DNA of 64,000 nucleotides from Phoebastria nigripes (taxonomy: Eukaryota > Chordata > Aves > Procellariiformes > Diomedeidae): the NCBI GenBank assembly GCA_035582835.1, contig JAYKAV010003058.1, positions 339,925 to 403,924 on the forward strand. The letters run 5' to 3'. Made by a program: the position numbers and the translations under genes. How positions within the stretch are numbered: the first letter of the stretch is position 1; each line of letters starts with the position of its first letter. The notes below the pieces were generated by a model. It was not told the DNA's origin. It did no database searches and worked only from the letters and a program-made list of their open reading frames with translations. This document shows positions 37,017 through 50,170 of the stretch, piece after piece.

Positions 37017-38051
37017 CATAATCTAATGCTCCCCTAATCCTCTTTTCTTAGAATATCAGGCTACTTGATACCAACACATTAAAGATAATAAGGAAAAAAA
37101 AGTGCTTTGCAAAGAAGTACCATTTTAAGATCAAGAATCATGTTGCACCTGGAATATTGGAATGGAGTTGGTGGACTCTGTACAGCAGTTCTTAGAAATG
37201 GCATCCCATTAACTTCTCCGTTACGGGCTATGGAGAAAGCTTAGTAAAAGGAATAAGAATGATTTTCCAACCAAACAGTCCTCATTACTCAATGGCTGGA
37301 GAGTAAAACCACATATGAACAGAATACTGATTAAAGAGGGTTTTTGTTTGTTTATTTGTTCCACAGTAACAATTTTTATAGAGTCTGTGTTTACCTGGAA
37401 TCTAAAACAATTTGAACTGTTGTTTATTTTTAGTGGAACCAAAGCAAATTTAGTCATAGCTAAACCCAAATTGGGACAAAAGATTACAGTTTGACTCATT
37501 GTTTCTAACACACGATTTTTGGTAGCATTTCCTCTTCCAAGCAAAAATAGAATTGAAGATCACAGCCGCCTTTTCCATTACCAAATACACTGTTAATGCC
37601 TTCAGTCAAGAGCTCTCTCAGGGCTGTAAATTTTCCTCTACAGCTCATGTGATATAATTTCCAAATACAATTAACTATTTAGTACTTCAGTTTTCTAAGA
37701 TATGACTGAGACAGCAGTGATTTGACTTAGCTTAGATCTCTGGCTTTTATTATTTTTGAGTCTAGAGCTGAACCTGAGAAGCACTGTTAGACTGTGGAGG
37801 GAGAACAGGTAGTGCAGTAGGTCATGAACTACCTGGCCTGGTTCTGCTTGTTTATACTGGGACATATGTAAGGTAACTCTACCCCCCAAAAAAACGCTAA
37901 AGCAAGATGAAGAATCTGTTGGTATATCAATAAAAANTCAGAAATCCTAGTAAACAGATTGTTTAGTTGTATCAATAGTAGCATGAGCTAATACCTGTAT
38001 ATGTTCTTTTGNTTTTTTTTTATGTGACTGTTTCTTTTAATGCTAAAACAG

Positions 38052-38165
38052 TGATTATGGATATGAACGTCACAGCAATGGGCAGTGTTTACCAGCATTT
38101 TGGTATAACCCATCTTCCTTGTCAAAAGATTGTAGCCTTGGACAGAGTTATCTCAACAGCACTGG
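38052..38165 (+). CDS. SORCS1: SORCS1 exon, 10CC module (window exon 11)
   Basis: One base completes Cys 6, then 37 codons, then two bases of a split Gly. The translation is DYGYERHSNGQCLPAFWYN, then PSSLSKDCSLGQSYLNST. The acceptor is ctaaaacag after a long T-rich tract and the donor is gtaagt. It carries 10CC cysteines 7 (NGQC) and 8 (KDC) and a sequon (NST). In the + strand this frame is open for only a short way outside the exon, so it could be missed by a simple ORF scan. The family match and both splice sites make it secure. Confidence 0.96.
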
Positions 38166-39182
38166 GTAAGTGGCACACCAGACTTTATTTAGCTAGAGCA
38201 CCTATTTGGACTTTAACCCAATGACAACTACAGATTGCATTTACTATAGGTGTCTAAAAGCTGGCTGAAGCCCTTGGCACCTCTTATTCACTGAGTTTGT
38301 TAGGGTGCACAGTCTAACACTCCAGATCTCCATCATGTATGGTCCAGACCTTTCCCTGAAAAATGATGCCTTAAAGAAACTCGGAGGGGAACTGTAAGGC
38401 AAAGGCCAAATCATTAAAGTCTCTGAAAAGAATCCTCTTAAAATCATGTGGGATCAGGTGAAGCAGAAACGGTGGAAAACAAATTAGAGGAAAGAGATGA
38501 AACTGATGTATGTGTGAACTGAAGTAATAGATGGACAGCTAGCCTGAACGCTGATTATTCTTTGGCCCTCTTGGAAATCAATGGAAGATGTAGTTTAAGT
38601 TAAGATACTGACCTCAAACTTCATTTCTGATGCAAGTGGTTAAAGCAAACAAGGAACCCAAGCTGTGTTTTGGCATTTCGTACACTCAAAGATAGGCAGA
38701 ATTTGTTTTTTTCTTCAACTGTCTTATTTTTGTAGCTCTTGAGGGTTGCATCTTTAGAGAGAGTTGCCTCACAACTGATGAGAAGTGGAGAGCATGTGAG
38801 AAAAGCTGTTAAACTATGCCTAACAGTATAATAATTGAATACAATTCCATACTGTATGTGTATATCATTTATTTATAACTTTATAGTTATTTAACATGTA
38901 ACATAGATCATCATATAATTTTATATTTTAGGCAATTTATTAATATGTTATATAGGTGTGCTATGCAGGAAAATATTATATGCCATTAACAACAGTATTA
39001 ACTACTTGTATGTTAGGCACATGAGGAATGTTTGACTGAGACAAATGCTAAAATATATTTGGGGATCTGTTTTATTCCAATTTTCTTAGTCTAAAGAAAC
39101 CTCAAAAATGCCTCCCTGTTCCCAGTTAACCCTGTTATGGTCCCTGTCAGCATCTTGCACAGATTTCTCTTTTCCTTTGCAG
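38166..39182 (+). other. SORCS1: SORCS1 intron
   Basis: A 1.0 kb intron with a very AT-rich stretch at 38820-39060. Nothing else recognised. Confidence 0.8.
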
Positions 39183-39354
39183 GTACCGGAAAGTTGTTTC
39201 TAATAACTGCACGGATGGTGTGAGAGAACGGTACACAGCAAAACCACAGCAATGTCCTGGCAAAGCCCCCCAGGGCCTTCGCATAATCACATCTGATGGC
39301 AAACTGACAGCCGAGCAAGGACACAATGTCACTTTCCTGGTGCAGCTGGAAGAG
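39183..39354 (+). CDS. SORCS1: SORCS1 exon, last 10CC cysteines and link to PKD (window exon 12)
   Basis: One base completes Gly and 57 codons follow, from YRKVVSNNCTDGVRERYTAK through PQQCPGKAPQGLRIITSDG to TFLVQLEE. The acceptor is tttgcag and the donor gtaggc, ending in phase 0. Cysteines 9 (NNC) and 10 (QQC) complete the 10CC module, so all ten are present. The second half, GLRIITSDGKLTAEQGHNVT, starts the first beta strands of the PKD domain. Sequons are NCT and NVT. Confidence 0.97.
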
Positions 39355-40607
39355 GTAGGCTCTATCTTTATGTTGCGTCCCAGGCCCCATGGGTGTATTT
39401 GAGTCTGACTCATACCAGACAAAGTTTGTAAAGTGTTGAAGATGTAAACCAAGAGTGTGGGATAAAGTCAGTCAGCTCCACGATGTAGCTGGGGTGGAGT
39501 ATGCTCGAAAAGGTAATGGATGATGTATGGAGATGATGAGACTGAAAGCGTATTGTGTTGCGGAGGGCAATGGCTGGGAGAAGTTGATAAAAATTGGGAA
39601 CTGATTTGGTCTGGGAATTTCACAGTAGAAGTGGAGAGTGCAGGTTTGAATCCTAATCCCCAGCCTTACCTGTGCTTTTGACTTCTTGCTGTGTTTGAAA
39701 CTGAATTTCCATTTTTGCTTGCCACTGACTTTCAACCAAACACGGCTAAAAGTACATGTGCAGATCTGTCCCTGTCACACAAGTTGGTACATGTTGTTTA
39801 GGCGTTTGTGGATGAAATCTCAAGATGTCATCAGCATCATTAAGTCTGAAATTGATTGCAAATGTGAAGCTGATTCAGACTCTGATCAGAGCCTGTGTTT
39901 TTGTTACATCTGTAACTTGACTTGGTATTTCACTGTTCTGCTCCCTCCATTTCTGAATCCTTAGAAAAAAATGTTTAAAATCTTTTTGCCTGTTTTTATT
40001 CCTCAGCGCTTCTTTATCTATGTTTAATTGTAGTCTCCCAAATAATAACTTTCACAAAGTAACTATTTTCTCTTTTTCCCTAATCCAATTTGATTTCTTT
40101 AAACTTCTACCCTTTTTCCTGTGTAGCTGGCCAATAAATCCTAAAACAGCTATGCTTCTACACTGGGGCACAATGTACATCCCTTTACAGCTTAGAGTAT
40201 TCATGGAAATTGCTTCTGACTCTCTCCATAGTAAATGTAATCTGTAGTGAGGAAAGAGAAATGAGGATGACCTCTGGAGCTGAGTTTTGTAGGTGGGGTG
40301 TTGGGGTTTTTACATCTCTATTGTTGATGCTTTCCCCAGCAAACAGGTGTCCTGATTTGTAAAGGCAATAACATGTAATAAATCATATCTAACCTGAAGC
40401 AGTTGTTTGACCTGAATGTTCATTTTCTCCACAATGTGATCACTTTATTTCAGTAGTGACAGTCATACAACATTGCTACTGTAGATGCTGTCATAACAAT
40501 ATAAACATATAATTTCATCTGGATAAATTATTGATTTCTGTGTTTAAAGAGGAAGAATAAAAAGTCAAAAACAAGATTCAAAGTCTTCAAGGTTTTTAAA
40601 AAATTAA

Positions 40608-40620
40608 AAAAAAAAAAAAA
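40608..40620. repeat. Poly(A) run
   Basis: A-rich stretch ending in an uninterrupted A run; no associated element recognised. Confidence 0.8.
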
Positions 40621-41494
40621 TCAAGAAAGGTGTTGTTATATACCCCCAAAAAAGTGTTTGTTGTATCGCCTTTCTATTCTCAGCAAAGTTTTAAAATAGG
40701 TTGAGAGAAGGAGATGGGTAATCTGAGAAGTCAGTCACTATCAAAGAATTATGCCAATAGTCAGAGGGAGAGACAATCACCCACAGTGTGGGAAACTCAG
40801 GACAAATGTCCTGCTCTTCCTTCTCTGAGCATTTGAATTCACATATCCTGTAAGAATGCCCTGGCCACTCTGTTATGCAGGGATCTCCTGTGAATCGTTC
40901 TGTCTTTTCTGTTGATTCTGATCTTTTTTGATAACCCTGCTTCAGTATTCACCAGAGTCTGAAAGCAACACCTTTCCATTAGGAGATGGAGTCTTTCTCA
41001 TGCTGTGTATCAGGGATTACATAAAGTATGTTTTGATGAGCGAGTCAGCGTCTGAGGAGATCTAAAGGGGGGGGCCTTCTTTCTGTGTATCTGATAAGAA
41101 AGAGGTTAGGAATTGCTCTGAGGACTGAAATAGTATTGATCAACCTCCAACCTTTATGATTACTCTCCCTGCTAGATGAATCTTNACCTACTGCTCCTAG
41201 ATTTGTCAATATGAAGAGTTTACAGAGCAACCAACAAAACGTTTGGGTGAATTTGACCCAATCTGACAATGACTTTGAGCTGATATTGCAGCAAAAGAAA
41301 TATTCAACAAAGAAGAAAATTTCCCCTGCTATATGCAAGCTATAGGAGAATAAACTGTGGTTATAGCAGCATAATTGTATATACACTAAAGCATTTACCG
41401 AATTAACTGTTTCAGTAACAAAAATCACACCACTCACTAGAAAAGTGACAACCCAGCAAAAGAACAACCTCCCTTTTCTAGAACATATATTGAT

Positions 41495-41570
41495 TTCACA
41501 GAATTACAGAATAATTGAGGTTGGAAGGGATCTCTGGAGATTGTTTAGTCCGACCCCACTTCTCAAAGGG
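41495..41570 (-). mobile_element. CR1 LINE 3' end fragment (antisense)
   Basis: The sequence cacagaattacagaataatt followed by gaggttggaagggatctctg, then ttagtccgacccc and tctcaaag, is the familiar reverse complement of the avian CR1 3' end, including a decayed copy of its terminal 8-base repeat. Better preserved than the other CR1 pieces here. Confidence 0.85.
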
Positions 41571-43869
41571 AAGTTTCTTTCCCTTGCAAACAAGGCAGAG
41601 GTATCACAAAACAAGAACTTGCCATTTTCTGTTTAGTTCTGCCCTGCACAGGTATACGGCGTAGTACAATCCAGAATGTTCAGCATCCACAAAATCTGTG
41701 CCACTCCATTTTTGCTGAAGAGAAGGCATCAGGCAAGTTAAAAAAGGCTGGATAAGTCTATGTATGCATGTGCGTTTTTTCCCAATGGCATGTGAAGTGT
41801 GTCCTATTCAACCATTGCTGCCTGGAGTGGTGGTCAATATTTTTAAGTGCTTCACCCTGGTGGGGACTCTTCCTTTAGCTTGTGTCACAGTTAGTGTCTT
41901 TTAGGATGGAAAAAAACAGCGGCCTTTGCTTATGTTGTAGTCCCTTTGCATCTTAACATCCCTCTGAGACAGTTTGTTTGAAGCTTTCAGATCTGCAGAG
42001 CTGTTCCATACACCACAGCCTCTCAACTCTCTTTTTTCATGCCTATATTCCACTTGACCAGCAGGAAAAAAAGAAAGATAAGAAACTGGTGAGCCAAGAT
42101 ACCAGAGTTCATTTGAGATTTGTACTCCTATTATCTTTCTAGGGTTTTCTGCTCCATCTAAGGACCCACCTGGGTCTGAAAGAAGAACAAACTGCAGAGG
42201 CAGGCTCACTGGAGGCCCTGAAAAGTCACTGCATCTCTGTAGTGGAGGGGTTTGCTAAGAGGGGAGGGAGAGGCAAACGGCGGCAGTAAAAAACTGTTTT
42301 CACTCAGGTGTGGGATTCAGGGGCAGGAACCACAGCGCAGGGGTTTCTTGTAGAGCCTGCTTGTGCCTGTGGTGATGCTGGGGGCTGGGACTGTGTCATT
42401 CTGACAATGACACAATGTCAGTAAAAGATATCTGAAGAGAAAAACAAGGACAAGGCATTCAAAAGTGTTCTGCTATTGAAGAAGACACAAAAGGAAAATA
42501 ATCACTGAAGTCTGTGCAAGTGAAGAGGGGGCAGGCACCAAAAACAGCAGTGCTTAGAGCATTACTGATTTCTGAGGGCTGGGATTCTGGCCCGGTTTCT
42601 CTAACCATGACTCACATGAAATTTTCCTGTGAAGCATTTATATCTGGCAGCATATAAATATCATTAAAAGCAAAAACAACCAACAGCTCATATTTAAATG
42701 ATCTGAATGTAAGAATGCTTTCCAAAGTGGTCTAATTTTCCTGTCACCTTTTAGGATTTTTGTATGACTTAAAAACTGTTTGCAAAGTCACCTTGCACTT
42801 AATATCTTTGGTCCTATTATTGGAAAGGTTTGTCCAGGTTAGTTCTCCTATTAATCTGGGTATAATCATGATATTCTTACTGGGTGACAACAGCCAGGAA
42901 GCATCAATATTTCCTTTTATAATTAGCATATCTCCCATTGTATGAAGCATTATGGAAATTTTTAATAAGTAGAACACCATACTTACGCTGGTAATTTTGC
43001 TCTTAGATTTCCATTGAGCTAAGCAGAATAGCAACAGCATCTCTGTCAATAAATGGCAGCACAGGAGAAAACTAGTTGTGTTTGAAAGCACATTTTCCTA
43101 TTGCCTCAAAATGCTGCCAGTTTAAAGATTAATCCTTTGCCTTGGCCTGAGCTGTATGCACAGACCCATGGCTGGTACCTCTCACACTGCAGCATTCAAC
43201 AACAGTTGTTTCTCAGCCTGAACAGCCTGAATCCTTACTTTATTTTTGCACAGCAACAAAAGAAACCCAAAACCAAAATTACAAAGCCATTTTCCTAATA
43301 AAGTTCTTCAGTCCAATGTCCCTGAGATATTTTGCTGCTCTGTTGTAGAAAATAGAGGAAATTTATTAAGTGGGTGTTGTTTCTGTGGGCCTTCCTCATC
43401 ACATGGTCATGTAGGTCTCTTGCCTGTCACAAACCCGATTGTTATTTGTGTGTTTGAGTTATTTGTATGAACATCAGACACTTGTGCTTGCTGTACTGCT
43501 TCAGCAGAGACACCGAAAGCTGCAGCCTCCAGAACAATGCTATTCAACACAATGGCTTTCAAACTTTTTCCATCTGATTGCTCATACATCTTTGCTGAGG
43601 AAATGGACAGTAAAGGCATTCAGGGCAGAAAGGTTCAGGGCTTTGGCTGTTTCATTACAGATAATTCACAGAGAAACTGTCTCCTCTAATTTATTTTTTA
43701 TCTTGATAAAATGACAGCCAAAAGTCTTTGACGTTCCAGGTCTGCCTCAGTTCTCACTTGACAAAGTCACTCCACTGGGAGTAGATTTTGGCTTGCTTTT
43801 GACTACTTGCTGCTGCTATATGATGTTTGGATTAGACTAATGTGTGGGGAAAGCTCATTTGTTCTTACA

Positions 43870-43998
43870 GTTCAGGCCATGCGCTAGAATTCAGGCAATC
43901 TGAACTCATTCCTGAACCACACTCTGAGCTCCTTCTGTGTGACCTTGAGTAAGAAACTTAACCTTTCTGGTTTTTTATTCCCTCATTTGAAAATAGAG
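43870..43998 (+). mobile_element. MIR/CORE-type SINE relic
   Basis: cttctgtgtgaccttgagta, then agaaacttaacctttctgg and ccctcatttgaaaatag, matches the central MIR core (tgtgtgaccttgggcaagtc, acttaacctctctgg, cctcatctgtaaaatg) in the sense direction. Confidence 0.65.
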
Positions 43999-45722
43999 CT
44001 TTGCTTTCTCCCTGATGCCCTCTATGCCTTTCATTTTTGTGCTTAATGCTCATAAGACCAGACAACTCTCTCTTGCCATTTGAATATACAAATGGAGCCC
44101 TGAATTTCCTAAAGACCACTATGGTTTTCTGTAATGACAGTGTTAATAAATGGCCGTACAAGGTACCATGTGTCTCAGGTACCTTTAATGAGCTTGGGGA
44201 CCCTGCTGGGAGGACAATACCATTAGCATTTTCCATCTCAGCCCTGTCGTTCAGTGCAATTCAGGATTCAACTCAGCTGAAGTCTCTGGAGATGAGCTTA
44301 GCATTAAGATTGTTTTGATTGTTGATGTAGCCAAATTAAAGATGCAAAGCTAGTAGTACTTAAAAGCATAGTCTGTATTTTTTCGTGGTAACGTATTGTG
44401 TTCCCTCTTTTGATATCACAAGCTAGTTAGTAATGATTACAAAAATATGAAACCTTCATCCTAACTTTCAACACACATGCTGAATCATGGCTGTTCACCT
44501 TACTAAACCCACCACATTCCTGTTAATAACACACAGACAAAAGATCAGTACATCCCCTCCCCCATACCACTGTCATCTGAATTATAATTGCATTTTCTGT
44601 GTTACTGATGATGACAAGCTGGTTGGGAGAAATCAGAGCCTTTCATGCATTTTTAAATTCACTGCTGAAATTCCATGAAAATGTATGAAAGTTGACCTCA
44701 CCTTCATGATGACACTCAGCACCACAGTCTTCTAATGCACCTCCAGTCACACAAGTTGAATTATTCTGCGTAATCCTGAGAGGCTGTACTTACTGATTCC
44801 TGTGGAGCGCAGACGATCTAGTCCTGTAGAAAAAGCTCATAGCTGAGTTGAGCTGGNACAACTGGCAGTCAGAATGAATGATTTAATTAATACTATTAAC
44901 TGTTTTGGTGTAGAAAAAGAAGTACATGTGAAAAGTATCAACCTATTTGCTCTGATAGAAGACACATTTCTATTCAGTTTCTGATTTTAAAAAGTTAAAA
45001 GCATCTCTCTGAAAGCAGGAATTTACACACGAAAGCATATTTTTCAGTACTTGGACAAGTTGGACTTGAATATCTGTTTAAAATTAAGCATATGCTTTAA
45101 ACAGACCTAGACTAAAAGTATCCCATGTGTAGATATTCAGTTGCAATGGAAATATCTTTGATGGATGTTTTCTGATGGTGACAGGAAAATGCCAAAGAGG
45201 GAAAAGGGTTAATCCAAAGAAAGCACAAAACATTAATTCATGAAGACAATCCAATAACAGCAGTGTCTGTCTCTTGCAAAGGATAATTAAATCCATTATC
45301 AACATTTGTAAGGAAGACGCAGAAGTCGGTGCATAATTGAAGACTTAAAAATTAAATCTGAAACATGGGAACCAAAATTAAAAACCTTGAACTGTGTTTC
45401 ATTGTTTTAGTACTTCCATTTAGATACAAACACTGGAACTCAATAAGGAAAATTCATTATTACAACCTTCTGGGCACGATTCAGACGGAGTGTTTAAGAG
45501 AGAATCCCGCTAGGTGGGTCTCCCATCTCACATACACCAAAATACTGAGAGCTGCATAAAAGTAATCAAAATGTAAAAATATTGTTGCAAACAGTATGGA
45601 CTGTTTCTTGATATACCCTGAGGCTGGAAGCTTCACAGAGTTTTTTGGAAGCATCCAGGTCTTGTGTACACTCTAGACTTTTATTCTTTTGGCAAGATAC
45701 AGGAAAAATGTGCATTTGGCCT

Positions 45723-45748
45723 GGGGGGGACAGGGAGGGGAAGGAGGG
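45723..45748 (+). other. Putative intronic G-quadruplex tract
   Basis: Four G runs (7, 3, 4 and 3) with loops of 3, 1 and 5 bases fit the G3+N1-7 rule on the + strand, hence in SORCS1 pre-mRNA as well. Confidence 0.6.
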
Positions 45749-48546
45749 AGAGTAATCTTTTGTTTATGCTTGAAACCCCCCTGGACATTTAATGAGAAAA
45801 TCCCTTAGAAAACAGTAAATTTCTGATTTACATTTTAGTATCAAAGGTTGTATAGGTAAAGGACATAATATGGAGCCTTGGGAAACTTGTTTTTTATTCC
45901 CAGGGCTTCTTTTCAGGCTAGAAGGACTACTCGTGCTTGAAGTTCAGCATACGCTAAAGTCTTTGGCTGGACTAAAGCCTTTATCAAGATTGCAATGTAC
46001 TTCTTCAGATTATATCCAAGCTTGTGCATATTGCATATACCTAGTACAAGGTAAAAAACATCCATCAAAAGTACTTTCATTATTTCAGCTATTGTAATTG
46101 GTTGCTGACTAGCTTAGTATGTTTAAAATACAGGAGCTGAATGCAGAGATATCACCACAAGCAGCCAACCCGGCAAATTTCTCCCTTGATGCCTAAGAGC
46201 ACTGGCATTAAAGACCTCTTACAATGAAGGCCAGAGAGGCTGCCCAAAGATAGCTCGGTGCTGATTGCATCCAAGTGCTTTGTTGTGGCTGCAGAAGTAA
46301 TGCAGGGAGTTTTGTGTCTGCCTTAATTGAGCTAAAAGCTTCAGAAAACCCCTATCATGTAGTATTGGACTTGTCAAAATGACAAGGAGAAGCTGGAAAA
46401 AGCAACAGAAGAGATTTTTGCAAGATGTATGTATATGCATCCAATTGTTGCAAAACAAAACTTCTCTTGGTAAAACAGCCACTTGCAAATGGCTCTGGAG
46501 AGCTGCCTGAGACACAGACAGCTGGGGTTGATGTAAATCAGGTGTCGGCTGTATGGGAAATGTTTTGATTTTTGCTCACCTGCTTTCTCTTCCTCTCTTA
46601 TTCTGCCCGTGCTCTTACCTGGCACAGGTAAAACATTAGAACAAGTCAAAACACAGTCTCTTTGTTTTCCTGACTTTTTTCTCACCCTTTCTAAGCTAGA
46701 ATTTTAAATGTCAGCTTCTCAAAATGTGGCATTTTCAGAGAAGTTATAACCTGGATCTTACTGAATGGAAGATGTATTTCCAGTTCAGAGAGTTTTAAAA
46801 CAAAACAAGAAAGGCCAAGACAAATGAAAAAGACTGGGGGAACAGCAGCTGAAGCTCTTCTCCAATTAGATTTTCAGATGTCTCTGTCAGCATCTTTTCT
46901 CCCTAGGGAATTTGGAAGAAAAATTGAAATCTAAATCTTTCATGCCTTAGAAATGGCTCCCTTCCCTGGCAGCACCTGTAGACACCATGGGTTTCATGGC
47001 TATGGAGAAAATGAAGACACGAGAAAAAACACCCATTAGAGCACAGATTTTGACACTTGCAGAAACAGGGCTGTTGTAAAATGCTGTCACTCTTTTCATC
47101 TTCCTTTGCTACCTCAAATACGCAGAGGAATGTACCTTGACCTGAAATATACTTCAACTGCATGACCTCAAATATACTCAGAGATGATAAGCCAGCAGGG
47201 TCACTGTGGTGGTGCAGTTTTAACCATGTGAACGGCTTTTGTCCCAGCAGTATGGCTTTACTGAAAAATGTTCAAAGACATAATGTCTTTTTTAGTAACA
47301 AAAGATGACTAAAACCCTAGTGATGATGAACCTAGGGGAATTGGGAGAGCATCTAAGGGTACTTCAAGGATCTCTGTCTTTGGTCCAAGTCCAGCACCAT
47401 GCTTGAGAGAATATGAAAGGGGTTCAGAGCTGAGGAGCTCATGTATGCTCACTTCTGTCTGTGGAGGCATATCCCATTTGATGCCTTCTGTTGGCTCGGT
47501 CAAACAGTCAGGAGTGCCCAAGCCACTGCATCATGTTTGAAACCGCACATCTTCTTTCAAGTAACTCAGCTCAACGAAGGACATAACTCCATACTTAAGA
47601 CCATCGGCTGTGTTCCTAATGGCTCTTCATGAGGACTGGTATGATCCCCCTAGTTTGATCCTCTGTGTAACACAGGTAGGAGCCCTTGCCTCAGTGATTG
47701 TGTCTCAAAGAAGAACGTAAGCAGGTGCTTAAACTTCTAGTAAAGCATCCAATGGAGAAGTTGCTAAGAGCTTTGCTGAATGGAGGCCTGAGTAGTTTGC
47801 ATTGCTCAAGCACCTTTCTCAGGTTTGACAATGTCATTGAAAACTCCAGATGTTACCAAGTTAATTAAGAGAAACAGTGAAGAACTACCCAAGGGTAACC
47901 TGGAGCTGGGTTAACATGCAAGAACCCCGTGTTTCTTTCTAAAAGGATATTCAGGTTGGCCTTCTCACTAATGTCTCAGCACCTCAGGGTTCCTTTGCCC
48001 TTGCTGGTGCTCTCAAGAGGAGAACAGGGAGTTGCTGTCTTTACCTTCAAGACACCAGGAGGGAAATGGCATGAGATATCTGTAGGAATCCCCAGACATG
48101 TGCCTCTGCCAAGGGATGTCTTTCCCCTGCCACACCTTCAGTCTGGGATCCTCCAGAACAGAGCAACACAGTTATTTTTGTCTCATCCGTTTGGAAGCAA
48201 CTGAAGTTCCAGCAGGGTGCCAGGGCAGTGTAACGACTACAACTTCAGCCTATAAAAAGAGAGCATCTGGGAAAATTTGTCTCTCTTGCCATCCACAGGT
48301 ATAGCTCTGCTCCTCCTGCTTTCCATTCAGGCAAGCCTCCACTATTTCTGCCTTCACAACAAGTTATAAAAAGACTGAGAGAACATGAGGAATATAGAGC
48401 TTATGTTACAATTCCCTCCCATACACAAACACACACATATTTCCCCTTCTGATGTGGAAACCTGCCTGATGCCAACCATTTACATGGGTAGCTTTCATTC
48501 CAGTTGGGAATCCAGAGGACTGTTTCTCTCTCAAGGGAGAAGAAGA

Positions 48547-48597
48547 ACAAAACAAAAACAAAAACAAAAACAAGAAAGGAAAAGGAAAAGGAAACCA
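48547..48597. repeat. (ACAAAA)n passing into (GAAAAG)n simple repeat
   Basis: Four or five acaaaa-type units are followed by three ggaaaa-type units, a low-complexity purine-rich tract. The short frames across it are artefacts of the repeat. Confidence 0.85.
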
Positions 48598-50170
48598 AAC
48601 CAAAGTAAATTAAATGTCCTTTCAGCCAATTTTATGAACTGCCCTCGGCTATTAATTTACTGGCATTCTTCCAGACAGTGGCAGCTGCTTCAGCGTGCCA
48701 GGCTGTGGAGTGAGCTCCATGGCAACAGCCAGCAAGTGTGAACATACCCAGCATAAGCATCATGCAGGGCCACTGAGGGGGACTTTCGAAAGGAGTAGGA
48801 ATGCTTAAAGTTAAGACAAGGTACTGCATCTTACCTGAAAGGGAGAGGATCTATAGCAGCCACGGTTGTTATATAGGTCAGTGTAGGCTGTGTAGCTATT
48901 CAGCTGTCAGAAACTGCCCTTACCATAGGCATGTCACTGCCTTGTGAGATGAGGAATCTTACAGGTGTTTCTAGTGTGTGAGACATAGGTTATAGTGGGT
49001 TTTTTTGTATACAAGTGTGACTCACTTCTCTGGCTTTTAAACAGGCTTGCAACAAAAAAAATGCTTTTTGTCTATAAAGCAGAATAAGGGAATGACATCA
49101 CTCCCCTCTTTTGGGTTTTAAAAGCCTTTTTGGGCTGGGTGACTCTGACATAGCGTTTGATGAAGCTGCATGCACCAGGCTGGAATTCATTTTCAGGAGT
49201 GGAAGATTAAAACCTGTTCCAGGATTGTTTCACATTAGCGGATCTCTGTTCTAGCATGGAGAATAAAGATCCCTGATATCCTTGGCTTTTGTTTTGTGGT
49301 GGGGTTGGTTTGTTTGTTTGTTTCCCAACTGTGATTTTTATTTATTTATTGTAATTTATTGTAACAATTCTGAAATGTGCTAGATTAGCAGCCCAGGAGA
49401 CTAATGTCACAAAGTGGCAGTCTGAGTTATACCACAAACCTACTCTGCTGGGATTATTTCTAGGCAGGAGGAGAAGAGTTTAATCAGCTCTGTCAATTCA
49501 TTAGCCCTTCCCCTCTGAGGCAGGCACAAAGGGTCCCACTTAGTGTCAGTAGTGTTGGTAGCTGTTCTGGAGTAAATACAAATCCAGCTCATTCTAAATC
49601 AGGCCACTGAGCAAGTCATAAGCTGCTGTAAGNTGTTGTTATCATGTGAGGCTGAAGCAGTTCTTTTGACACCCCACCACTTTGAAATAGTTGACCCTTC
49701 CCTGAGGACTTCTCAGTTTTATCTTTCTGCTTTTTATGGTTTTAAATACAAAAGCTCACAATGTGGGTTGTTCCAAAGACTCCTGAGGCAATCTCAGTAG
49801 CTACCCATGTCCTGAGCGCTTGCTGAGATCAACAGCATTCCCCACTACAACCCTGCTTTTCACTATAAGGAAACCCAGGGGAAGGAGCCAGCATATGTTC
49901 CAAATCTCCTAGCCCCCCTGATGATTGGGAAAGCAGGGCTACAGCACACACCTTGGAGGACACCTCCTTCACAGAGCAGCTGAGTCAACTTCAAGAGGGG
50001 GATCACTTTCTCTCCACTGACTACTGAGCAAGTTGATGAAGTGACCACCTTTCCTCTGGTAACATCAGACCTTGTGAATGTCCTCTGGTTGGTCTAGGTC
50101 ACCACACTGATCCAGTCTCTCAAAAGAAAAGCAGAGTCTATTCTGACCCTTTCTCTTTTCTAAACTACAG

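Larger units (their letters stand above)
29648..38051 (+). other. SORCS1: SORCS1 intron (8.4 kb) with CR1 relic and unclassified block
   Basis: It separates the two halves of the split sixth 10CC cysteine. It contains AC/AT simple repeats near 30009-30040, an A run at 32427-32441, a possible conserved non-coding block near 32880-33030, a CR1 relic at 35473-35662 and a 1 kb unusual block at 36020-37016. No gene of its own was recognised on either strand. Confidence 0.8.
39355..50170 (+). other. SORCS1: SORCS1 intron (10.8 kb, longest in window)
   Basis: It separates the 10CC module from the PKD core exon. It holds an A run at 40608-40620, a CR1 fragment at 41495-41570, a MIR-like relic at 43870-43998, a G-quadruplex-type tract at 45723-45748 and a purine-rich simple repeat at 48547-48597. 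The open frame at 41045-41467 on the minus strand is not supported as a gene. No RNA gene recognised. Confidence 0.8.

Noticed and set aside
41045..41467. Minus-strand frame of 140 codons, hydrophobic, cysteine-rich
   Set aside because: It is not similar to a known family, is interrupted by an undetermined base, and its cysteine/phenylalanine richness is what AT-rich intron sequence gives by chance.
48385..48741. Frames rich in Lys/Gln/Arg on + and Phe on -
   Set aside because: They come from the (ACAAAA)n and (GAAAAG)n simple repeat.
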